DNA of 5,493 bases from Mailhella sp. (GTDB taxonomy: Bacteria; Desulfobacterota; Desulfovibrionia; Desulfovibrionales; Desulfovibrionaceae): positions 1-5,493 of the forward strand of contig JAHHTE010000144.1 in the NCBI GenBank assembly GCA_020024815.1, written 5' to 3'. Below, piece by piece: positions 1 to 5,493 of the stretch (position 1 is its first letter; every line of letters begins with the position of its first letter). The translations under genes were made by a program, and so were the position numbers. The notes below the pieces were generated by a model. It searched no databases and was not told the origin of the DNA. It was given only the letters and a program-made list of their open reading frames with translations.

Positions 1-1
1 T

Positions 2-505
2 ATGAAAAAATTTTTACGTTTCTTTTTTTTGAGTGCTTTATTATTTTCAAGTGCTTGTGGATATAAAGTTCAAGGATTAACAACAAAAAACATAAATTCT
101 GTTTTAGGTGATGGCAACAAAACTGTTGCCATTACCAAAATTGAAGATCCTTCTCTATATCCTTGGGTTAATTATTATGTTACAAATTTATTTCATACTG
201 AAATGAATATGCGTAGATTAGCAAAATGGGAAAATAAAGATAAGGCAGATTATACTATTGAAGTTATTATGCCTCGGTTTGAATCTCGATCATTTTTAAA
301 TGATGAAACAGATAGAACATTATTAAGTACCATTTATATTGAAATGGAAGTAACTGTTAGAAATTCTGTAACAAATGAAGTTTGGCGTTCTGGAGTTTTG
401 TCTGCAAGTGAATATTTTGATAATATGAATGAAGAAAGTGCTGTAAGAGAAAACTTATCTGAACTTATTTATGATATTTTTAATGCAATGGAAAATAATT
501 TTTAA
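2..505 (+). CDS. lptE: LptE, LPS-assembly outer-membrane lipoprotein
   Basis: Probable LptE, the lipoprotein that plugs the LptD barrel and helps deliver lipopolysaccharide to the outer leaflet of the outer membrane. Seen: a 167-residue protein with a basic N-terminus (MKKFLR), a hydrophobic stretch at residues 7-15 and a lipobox ending in Cys19 (SSAC, with Ser rather than the usual Leu at -3). CGY follows, as is typical of LptE, and there is no Asp at +2, consistent with outer-membrane sorting. The mature part reads like the family: a VAITKIED strand near 42-49, an alpha-helical stretch at 56-72, 'AD' at 82-83, and a later strand ending EVWRSG (126-131). It is slightly shorter than the E. 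coli protein but looks complete. The ATG is the first possible start in the window, so its ribosome site lies outside. A TGA at 3-5 overlaps the start and may end an upstream gene. holA follows 5 bases downstream, the same order as in E. coli. The family is weakly conserved, so the call rests on signal, pattern and context. Confidence 0.82.
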   Translation: MKKFLRFFFLSALLFSSACGYKVQGLTTKNINSVLGDGNKTVAITKIEDPSLYPWVNYYVTNLFHTEMNMRRLAKWENKDKADYTIEVIMPRFESRSFLNDETDRTLLSTIYIEMEVTVRNSVTNEVWRSGVLSASEYFDNMNEESAVRENLSELIYDIFNAMENNF

Positions 506-510
506 TTAGT

Positions 511-1527
511 ATGGAAAAAATAGCAGGCTTTTATTTTTGTCATTGTCCTGATGTTCAACTGGCTAAAGAATATATGGAAGAATATATTTCTTCTTTTGGT
601 AATGAATGGATAAAAGCCGAACGCCATACTTTTTGGGTTGATGATTTATTATCAAATAAATTTTTTATTGCATTAGATGAAGTAAGTTTTGAAATTAAAA
701 AAAAGATTTTTTTTATACGAGATACACATGAACTTAATGCTGAAATATGGAAAAGACTTTCTTTAGCATTGGGTAAACCTCGTGAAGATGTTTTTCCTAT
801 ATTTTTTATTAATAATACCTTAGATAAAGGAAAATTAAAACTTCCTGTTTTAATTCAAAAACAAAAATGTTTTGAATTTGCAAAAAAACAAAAATGGTAT
901 TTTGAATCTATTGGTATTACAGAAAAAAATTTTGCTCAAATTCTTTTAAAAGAAGCAAAACAAAAGTATGATTTATCTTTATCAAATGATATAATTCATA
1001 TTTTACAAAATACACTTAGTCCTGATTATAATAGTATTAATAATGTGTTAGCACAATTATATCTTTTTTCAGAAAATGGAGAAATTAATATAAATGTTGT
1101 AGCACAACTTACAAACTATACACCAGAATTAGGTTTATTTGATATTGTAAAAAAAATAGAAACAGGAAAAGCAAAAGAAGTTTGGTCTTTTTTTATAAAA
1201 GAAGGTAGAATAGTAGAAGATAGTTATCTTTTTGCTTTTATTGCTATTATGGCAAGAGAAATGCGTTTACTTTGGAAAATAAAAGCAAATGAACCTACTT
1301 TTCTAAACAATCAAATTTTAAATTATAAAACTAAAATAGCTCAACAACTTGGTTTTACATATATTTCAAAAATAATTTCCTTACTTACATTTGCAGAATT
1401 TTCTGTTAAATCAGGGAAAAAAGATCCTTTAGAAACATTTGAAGAATTATTAAAAGATATTACAAATATTTACAATAAAAATTTAATGGAATTAGCATTG
1501 CTTTATTCCGTCAAAACAAGTGAGTAA
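511..1527 (+). CDS. holA: DNA polymerase III subunit delta (clamp loader), divergent
   Basis: Probable delta subunit of the DNA polymerase III clamp loader, which opens the beta sliding clamp so it can be loaded on primed DNA. Seen: 338 residues, the usual length for HolA. An N-terminal alpha/beta part (about 1-125) has strand-like segments at 65-69 (KIFFI) and 95-101 (FPIFFIN). There is no Walker A motif, as expected for delta, which does not bind ATP. A helical middle part (135-205) follows, then the most family-like segment: LGLFDIVKKIETGKA (207-221) leading to an 'AREMRLLWKIK' helix (248-258), which begins the C-terminal collar domain. The N-terminal third is poorly matched to textbook HolA, so this is a divergent member. 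Its position directly after lptE, as in E. coli, supports the call. No Shine-Dalgarno is visible before the ATG. The lptE stop is only 5 bases upstream, so translational coupling is likely. The reading frame crosses an A8-GA-T8 tract at 697-714 intact. Confidence 0.75.
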   Translation: MEKIAGFYFCHCPDVQLAKEYMEEYISSFGNEWIKAERHTFWVDDLLSNKFFIALDEVSFEIKKKIFFIRDTHELNAEIWKRLSLALGKPREDVFPIFFINNTLDKGKLKLPVLIQKQKCFEFAKKQKWYFESIGITEKNFAQILLKEAKQKYDLSLSNDIIHILQNTLSPDYNSINNVLAQLYLFSENGEININVVAQLTNYTPELGLFDIVKKIETGKAKEVWSFFIKEGRIVEDSYLFAFIAIMAREMRLLWKIKANEPTFLNNQILNYKTKIAQQLGFTYISKIISLLTFAEFSVKSGKKDPLETFEELLKDITNIYNKNLMELALLYSVKTSE

Positions 1528-1530
1528 AGC

Positions 1531-2250
1531 ATGGCACAAGATGATCCACATTATTTAGGGCATAGAATACGCTTACGTGAAAGAATTTTAAAAAATCCTC
1601 GTGAAGCAGAATCGTACGAGTTATTAGAACTTTTACTTGGTTATGTAAATAAAAGATGTGATACTAAACCATTAGCAAAAGATTTATTAAAACATTTTGG
1701 TTCTCTTTGGGGAGTTCTAAATGCCCATCCAACAGAACTAGAATCCATAAAAGGCATTGGAGAATCATCAAAAATATTTTTTATTTTACTTAGAGAACTT
1801 GTTGCAAGATATTTTATTGAACCAATAAAAGAAAAGAAATCCGTTACATTAGATGATATTGCAATGCTTGCTCGTTGTGTTCTTGATGGTTTATATTATG
1901 AAGAAGTATGGGTAGCCTTACTTGACAATAATAATAGATTGCTTAGTTTTGATAAAGTTAATACAGGGGAAATGGATGCAGCCTTTTGTTCTCCTAAAAT
2001 GATTGCAGAATTAGCTATTACCAAAAAAGCAACAGCATTAGTCTTAGTTCATAATCATCCAGGAGGAATAAAAAAAGCTTCTTGGGCTGATAGAGAAACA
2101 ACATTACATGTGCAAAAAGTAATGAATTTAATGGGGATACGTTTACTTGATCATCTTATAATTGCTGATGGAAAAGTTATAAGTTTAGCTAATAATCACT
2201 TGTTAGATGATAGTAATTTATTAGATCATAGTGATAAACAAATTTTATAA
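1531..2250 (+). CDS. radC: RadC family JAMM/MPN-domain protein
   Basis: RadC family (UPF0758) protein. The family was once thought to act in DNA repair; that link was later withdrawn in E. coli, and its true role is unsettled. Seen: 239 residues in two domains. The N-terminal part has the ELLELLLGY motif (30-38), a short helix around PLAKDLLKHFGS (47-58) and a helix-hairpin-helix-like IKGIGESS (73-80) suited to DNA contact. The C-terminal MPN domain carries a JAMM metal site: His174-Asn-His176-Pro, then seven residues to Ser184, two more to Asp187. The upstream partner glutamate is probably Glu124 or Glu125. All metal ligands are therefore kept, so a metallohydrolase activity is possible but not shown. 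Typical members read HNHPSG...PS; here it is HNHPGG...AS. The start is 3 bases after the holA stop, with a weak GTGAG about 7 bases upstream that lies inside holA. It is clearly cotranscribed with holA. Confidence 0.93.
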   Translation: MAQDDPHYLGHRIRLRERILKNPREAESYELLELLLGYVNKRCDTKPLAKDLLKHFGSLWGVLNAHPTELESIKGIGESSKIFFILLRELVARYFIEPIKEKKSVTLDDIAMLARCVLDGLYYEEVWVALLDNNNRLLSFDKVNTGEMDAAFCSPKMIAELAITKKATALVLVHNHPGGIKKASWADRETTLHVQKVMNLMGIRLLDHLIIADGKVISLANNHLLDDSNLLDHSDKQIL

Positions 2251-2266
2251 ATTTGATTATATTGAT

Positions 2267-2270
2267 AGGA
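2267..2270 (+). promoter_or_regulatory. Shine-Dalgarno site of lon
   Basis: AGGA lies six bases before the ATG at 2277, a good ribosome-binding site. It decides the start of lon: the long lysine-rich N-terminal stretch is translated, and no in-frame ATG occurs between this start and the core of the N-terminal domain (the next Met is residue 99). It is the clearest ribosome site in the window, which suggests lon translation is initiated independently rather than by coupling to radC 26 bases upstream. Confidence 0.75.
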
Positions 2271-2276
2271 TAGAGC

Positions 2277-4823
2277 ATGACTAAGAAAAAAGAAGATATA
2301 ATTGAAGAAAAAAACGAAGAAAAAAAAGCAAAACAAACAAGAAAAAAAACTTCTACAACAAAAGAAAATAAAAAAAATATAAAAGAAAATGCACCTAAAC
2401 GTGTTAAATCAAAAAAAACAACACAAGACAATTTAACAAAATCTATTGATATTGTGCAAGATCTTCTTAACTCTGACCAAGAAATAACCATTGGTGATTC
2501 TGCTTTATTAGATCAAATTCCACAAGAATTAGGTTTACTCTCTTTACGTGAAAATGTGTTATTTAATTCAATGATAATGCCTATTTATGAAACAAGAGAA
2601 GAAGGCATTAAAGTTATTGAAGATGCGTATAATACAAGTAAATTTATTTTTGTAACTTGCCAAAAAAATTCAGAAATTGCAGAACCTAATTTTTCTGATC
2701 TTCATTCTTTTGGGACAGTTGGGCTTATTCTTCGTATGATCAAATTACCAAATGGATATATAAAAGCTCTTGTTCAAGGTGTTAGTCGTGCTAAAGCTGA
2801 AAAAGAAGTACGGAATACTGATTATCCAAAAGTAAAAATTCACTTAGTTGATGAAATGCAAATTGAAGAAAGTCCAGAAATAGAAGCACTTATAAGAACA
2901 GCACGTGAAAATAGTGAAAAAATCCTACAATTACGTGGTGTTCCTGTTGCTGAAATTATGGGGATTTTATCTCAAGTAAATGAAGCAGGAAAAATTTCTG
3001 ATTTAATAGCTTCCAATATGCGATTAAAAGCAAATGAAGCTCAAGCTATGCTTGAATGTCTTAATCCTTTAGAACGATTAAAAATGATTAATAGTCATTT
3101 ATTAAAAGAAGTTGAAATTGCAGATTTGCAAGCAAAAATTCAAAATATTGCTCGCGAAGGTATGGATAAAGCCCAAAAAAGTTATTATTTGCGTGAACAA
3201 ATTAAAGCCATTCGTTCTGAACTTGGTGAAGGTCAAGATGCTGAAGAAGAACTTGATAGCCTACGTGAAGCTATCAATAAAGTAGGCTTATCAAAAGAAG
3301 CAAAAAAAGAAGCTGATAAACAATTACGCCGACTTGCAAATATGGGGTCAGATTCTGCAGAAGCAAATGTGGTTCGTTCTTATCTTGAATGGCTTGTAGA
3401 ACTTCCATGGAAAAAATTAAGTAAAGATGTTTTAGATATTCCAAAAGCAAAAGAAGTTTTAGAAGCTGATCATTATGGATTAAATAAAGTTAAAGATAGA
3501 ATTTTAGAATTTCTTAGTATTCGTAAATTAAACCCAGAAGCAAAAGCAACTATTTTATGTTTAGTAGGGCCTCCAGGTGTTGGAAAAACTTCTTTAGGTC
3601 GTTCTATTGCAAAAGCTATGCATAGAAAATTTCAACGTATATCTTTAGGTGGTATGCGTGATGAAGCTGAAATTCGTGGACATAGAAGAACATACGTAGG
3701 GGCAATGCCTGGTAGAATTATTCAAGCATTAAAGAATGCTGGAACTCGTAATCCTATAATTTTACTTGATGAAATAGATAAATTAGCAAGTGATTTTAGA
3801 GGTGATCCAAGTTCTGCTCTATTAGAAGCTCTTGATCCAGAACAAAACAGCCATTTTAGCGATCATTATCTTAATGTTGAATTTGATTTATCAAAAGTTT
3901 TATTTATATGTACTGCAAATAGTCTTGACTCTATTCCTCATGCTTTGCGTGATAGAATGGAAGTTATTAGTCTTTCAGGATATACAGAGCTTGAAAAACT
4001 AGCTATTGTAAAATCATATATTTTAAAGCGTCAAATCAAAGATAATGGATTAACAGAAAAACAAATAAAAATTTCTGATATTGCAATAAAAAAAGTTATT
4101 CGTGAATATACAAGAGAAGCTGGTTTGCGTAATTTAGAACGAGAAATAGGTTCTATTTGTCGTAAAATTGCTCGTAAAGTTGCAGAACAAGAAATTAAAT
4201 CTTGTTCTATTACTCCAAAAGTAGTTGAAGATCTTCTTGGTGCTCCACGTTTTGTAGAAGAAGAACGCGATAAAATCCTCCTTCCTGGTGTTGCAACAGG
4301 TCTTGCTTGGACTCAAGCAGGTGGCGATGTTCTTTACGTTGAAGTAAGTCTTATGAAAGGAAAGGGAAGTATCCTTCTTACAGGAAAACTTGGTGATGTA
4401 ATGAAGGAAAGTTGTCAAGCAGCTATTTCTTATATTAGAAATCATTCCAATGAATTAGGCATTGATGAAGACTTTCACGAAAAGAATGACATACATGTTC
4501 ACGTTCCTGAAGGTGCAACCCCTAAAGATGGACCTTCTGCTGGTGTAACCATTTTTAGTGCAATTTTATCTGCTTTACAAAATAAACCATTAAAAGCAGA
4601 ATATTGTATGACAGGTGAAATAACGTTACGTGGCCGTGTATTACCTGTTGGTGGTATTAAAGAAAAAATTCTTGCAGCTGTAACTCGTGGGCTAACAGAT
4701 GTAATTATTCCAAAACAAAATGTTAAAGATTTAGAAGACATTCCAACAGAATTATTAGAAAAAATAAAAGTTCATCCAGTTGAACACGTTGATGATGTAA
4801 AAAAACTTGTTTTTAGTAAATAA
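2277..4823 (+). CDS. lon: Lon ATP-dependent serine protease (endopeptidase La)
   Basis: Lon, the cytosolic hexameric AAA+ protease that unfolds and degrades misfolded and short-lived regulatory proteins. Seen, in order: a Lys-rich, probably disordered extension (about 1-58; 18 Lys in the first 60 residues); the Lon N-terminal substrate domain (about 83-285) opening with LLSLRENVLFNSMIMP, where the common 'RD...FP' is 'RE...FN'; a coiled-coil linker (about 285-385); the AAA+ module with Walker A GPPGVGKT (431-438, Lys437), Walker B ILLDEID (495-501), sensor-1 Asn548, arginine finger Arg560 and sensor-2 Arg618; and the protease domain with catalytic Ser754 in DGPSAG and Lys797 in GGIKEK. The Ser-Lys spacing of 43 equals that of E. 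coli Lon (679/722). At 848 residues it is longer than the 784-residue E. coli enzyme, almost entirely because of the extension. All catalytic residues are present, so it should be active. No heat-shock (sigma-32-like) promoter is visible in the 26 bases after radC. A hairpin and an intrinsic terminator follow. Confidence 0.98.
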   Translation: MTKKKEDIIEEKNEEKKAKQTRKKTSTTKENKKNIKENAPKRVKSKKTTQDNLTKSIDIVQDLLNSDQEITIGDSALLDQIPQELGLLSLRENVLFNSMIMPIYETREEGIKVIEDAYNTSKFIFVTCQKNSEIAEPNFSDLHSFGTVGLILRMIKLPNGYIKALVQGVSRAKAEKEVRNTDYPKVKIHLVDEMQIEESPEIEALIRTARENSEKILQLRGVPVAEIMGILSQVNEAGKISDLIASNMRLKANEAQAMLECLNPLERLKMINSHLLKEVEIADLQAKIQNIAREGMDKAQKSYYLREQIKAIRSELGEGQDAEEELDSLREAINKVGLSKEAKKEADKQLRRLANMGSDSAEANVVRSYLEWLVELPWKKLSKDVLDIPKAKEVLEADHYGLNKVKDRILEFLSIRKLNPEAKATILCLVGPPGVGKTSLGRSIAKAMHRKFQRISLGGMRDEAEIRGHRRTYVGAMPGRIIQALKNAGTRNPIILLDEIDKLASDFRGDPSSALLEALDPEQNSHFSDHYLNVEFDLSKVLFICTANSLDSIPHALRDRMEVISLSGYTELEKLAIVKSYILKRQIKDNGLTEKQIKISDIAIKKVIREYTREAGLRNLEREIGSICRKIARKVAEQEIKSCSITPKVVEDLLGAPRFVEEERDKILLPGVATGLAWTQAGGDVLYVEVSLMKGKGSILLTGKLGDVMKESCQAAISYIRNHSNELGIDEDFHEKNDIHVHVPEGATPKDGPSAGVTIFSAILSALQNKPLKAEYCMTGEITLRGRVLPVGGIKEKILAAVTRGLTDVIIPKQNVKDLEDIPTELLEKIKVHPVEHVDDVKKLVFSK

Positions 4824-4842
4824 TTAAGAAATAAAATAATTT

Positions 4843-4879
4843 TATGAGGGGGAACTTTTGAAAAAGTTCTCCCCTCATA
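4843..4879 (+). other. Long G/C-rich stem-loop after lon
   Basis: An imperfect inverted repeat starting 20 bases after the lon stop. Left arm 4843-4858 (TATGAGGGGGAACTTT) pairs with right arm 4863-4879, with one unpaired T at 4870 and a 4-base loop (TGAA). That gives 16 base pairs, including five G-C pairs in a row apart from the bulge. No T-run follows directly, so it is not a classic intrinsic terminator on this strand. It may protect the 3' end of the lon mRNA or be a dispersed hairpin repeat; similar G-run/AACTTTT hairpins are familiar to me from Desulfovibrionaceae intergenic regions, but this is from memory. Read on the other strand, the hairpin is followed by an A/T-rich tract and might work as a weak terminator. 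Confidence 0.75.
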
Positions 4880-4902
4880 CACCCCCATAAAACTTTTTAG
4901 TC

Positions 4903-4948
4903 TAAAAGCTCTTTTATATACAAAAGAGCTTTTATTTTTATATATTTT
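4903..4948 (+). terminator. Rho-independent terminator of the lptE-holA-radC-lon unit
   Basis: A perfect 13-base-pair stem (left arm 4903-4915, right arm 4922-4934; core AAAAGCTCTTTT / AAAAGAGCTTTT) with a 6-base loop ATATAC is followed by TTTTT at 4935-4939 and a further T-rich tract. It sits 80 bases after the lon stop. The symmetric A/T flanks mean it could also terminate transcription arriving from the right on the other strand. It marks the end of the transcription unit. Confidence 0.88.
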
Positions 4949-4975
4949 AGAGAGTATTTTTAAGGTATGTTTAAT

Positions 4976-5069
4976 TCATTAAGTTAATGATTATTAATTG
5001 CTTAGCAATATATAATTATGCCTTATAAAAATTTTTTAAAGGATTGCAAAATTAATTGGTAATGCAATC
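4976..5069. repeat. Cluster of short inverted repeats around a TATAAT
   Basis: Three inverted repeats lie close together. The first is an odd palindrome TCATTAA-G-TTAATGA at 4976-4990. The second is an odd palindrome ATTGCT-T-AGCAAT at 4997-5009. The third is a spaced pair, GATTGCA (5042-5048) and TGCAATC (5063-5069), 14 bases apart. The second and third share the half-site ATTGC, giving four copies in alternating orientation. A TATAAT at 5011-5016 sits directly after the second palindrome, but no -35 box is seen. This could be an operator region or a set of small RNA hairpins; the sequence alone does not decide. Confidence 0.5.
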
Positions 5070-5161
5070 AAAAAAATAGGATAAAGTTATCTTTTTGAAA
5101 TTTGCCTTAATCAAGTGTTGTTTGAGAAAAGAGTAAAAAACTAACCAGTAATCAAAAATAA

Positions 5162-5200
5162 ACTTTAAACTAATTACTAACAAAGAATACTTTTAAACTA
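5162..5200. repeat. Short direct repeat, ACTTTAAACTA-like
   Basis: ACTTTAAACTA at 5162-5172 recurs as ACTTTTAAACTA at 5189-5200, about 27-28 bases later. The motif AGTAAT occurs alongside in alternating orientation at 5147-5152, 5173-5178 (as ATTACT) and 5200-5205, with nearly the same period. In DNA this AT-rich such matches can arise by chance, and no function can be assigned. Confidence 0.35.
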
Positions 5201-5216
5201 GTAATAGTTATTTATC

Positions 5217-5238
5217 TAAATTAGTTATATCTAATTTA
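5217..5238. repeat. Perfect 8-bp AT-rich stem-loop
   Basis: TAAATTAG (5217-5224) and CTAATTTA (5231-5238) form a perfect 8-base-pair inverted repeat with a 6-base loop TTATAT. Only one G-C pair is present, so the RNA hairpin would be weak. A T-run at 5254-5258 is too far away to make a terminator. It may be a protein-binding palindrome or chance. Confidence 0.4.
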
Positions 5239-5493
5239 CTTCATTATCTATAATTTTTGCGTTATAACGATTAAAATAGAAATAAGAACAAAGAGAGATT
5301 ACTTCTTTATAACGTGAAAATATGTAATATTATATACTAACAGTACTAAATATAATAGAATAAAAAAGTTATAATTTTTCTTATTTCTCATATTGTTATG
5401 TTACAAAAATAAAACAAATAAAAAAACAAAGGAAGATTTTTATATTCTTATTAATTTATTGTATTATTAAATAGAAAAATATTAGCTAACCAA

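Larger units (their letters stand above)
4949..5493. other. AT-rich intergenic region without a recognisable gene
   Basis: About 545 bases in which I find no supportable gene. Base composition is visibly more AT-rich than in the genes (roughly a fifth G+C by eye in the lines I counted). Stops occur densely in all frames. The longest ATG-started frame I found is 30 codons, on the - strand at 5299-5391, with no ribosome site. No tRNA, rRNA, DnaA-box cluster, CRISPR repeats or transposase remnant is recognisable. The region holds several short inverted and direct repeats, listed separately, and TATAAT hexamers at 5011, 5249 and 5351, none with a convincing -35 box at the proper distance. It may contain the promoter of the next gene beyond the window, or be the remains of a decayed gene. 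Confidence 0.7.

Noticed and set aside
2235..2263. TATATT at 2258-2263 as the -10 box of a lon promoter.
   Set aside because: Nothing resembling TTGACA lies 16-18 bases upstream, and such hexamers are common by chance in this A/T-rich DNA.
2189..2491. 100-codon open frame on the - strand across the radC-lon junction.
   Set aside because: It is the antisense of the A-rich Lys-coding start of lon, giving Phe/Ser runs. It overlaps two secure genes and has no domain pattern.
4134..4445. Open frame of 103 codons on the - strand inside lon.
   Set aside because: It lies wholly within the conserved AAA+/protease part of lon and has no recognisable features, so it is a shadow frame.
4499..4741. Open frame of 80 codons on the - strand inside lon.
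   Set aside because: It lies opposite the catalytic Ser/Lys region of Lon, whose conservation explains the lack of stops.
5018..5062. Short + strand frame MPYKNFLKDCKINW after a TATAAT, as a possible leader peptide.
   Set aside because: It has only 14 codons, its ATG is two bases after the TATAAT so a promoter there could not transcribe the start, and no ribosome site is present.
5071..5096. A-run, GATA...TATC hairpin and T-run as a possible bidirectional terminator.
   Set aside because: The stem is only four or five A/T-rich pairs, interrupted by a mismatch, and is unlikely to be stable.
5299..5391. 30-codon - strand frame encoding a hydrophobic peptide with basic ends (starts MRNKKNYNFF, ends HVIKK), resembling a small membrane toxin.
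   Set aside because: No ribosome-binding site or promoter is visible. In DNA of this composition about one 30-codon ATG frame is expected by chance in a region this size, and T-rich DNA automatically encodes hydrophobic residues.

Overview
The window is a compact, AT-rich stretch of bacterial chromosome. It carries four complete, same-strand housekeeping genes followed by about 670 bases of non-coding DNA. The proteins indicate a Gram-negative (LPS-exporting) bacterium. The RadC and Lon variants, the divergent HolA and the G/C-rich hairpin after lon resemble, from memory, those of Desulfovibrionaceae. The strong A/T bias, with many A and T runs of eight, fits a host-associated low-GC member such as Lawsonia. 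The lineage is an inference; no rRNA or other marker is present.

Positions 2-4823 hold lptE (outer-membrane LPS assembly lipoprotein), holA (DNA polymerase III delta, clamp loader), radC (JAMM/MPN-domain protein) and lon (ATP-dependent protease), all on the + strand. The gaps are 5, 3 and 26 bases, so lptE-holA-radC almost certainly form one transcription unit, with lon probably read through from it. The lptE-holA adjacency is also found in E. coli (leuS-lptE-holA), which suggests that leuS lies just upstream of the window. A TGA overlapping the lptE start codon could be the end of that gene. No promoter for the unit is visible, so it must lie further upstream.

Positions 4824-5493 contain no convincing gene. 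A long G/C-rich hairpin (4843-4879) with a competing downstream partner is followed by a textbook intrinsic terminator (4903-4948) that ends the unit. The remaining 545 bases are more AT-rich than the genes. They hold several short inverted repeats, including four ATTGC half-sites in two nested pairs around a TATAAT, but nothing I can assign to a named element.

The genes cover envelope biogenesis, replication, a DNA-associated protein of unclear role and protein quality control. Their grouping looks like ordinary operon packing rather than a dedicated pathway. I found no mobile element, CRISPR array, tRNA or rRNA, toxin-antitoxin pair or defence system. The most noteworthy points are the lysine-rich N-terminal extension of Lon with its A-tracts, the post-lon hairpin with alternative pairing, and the half-site cluster in the intergenic region.
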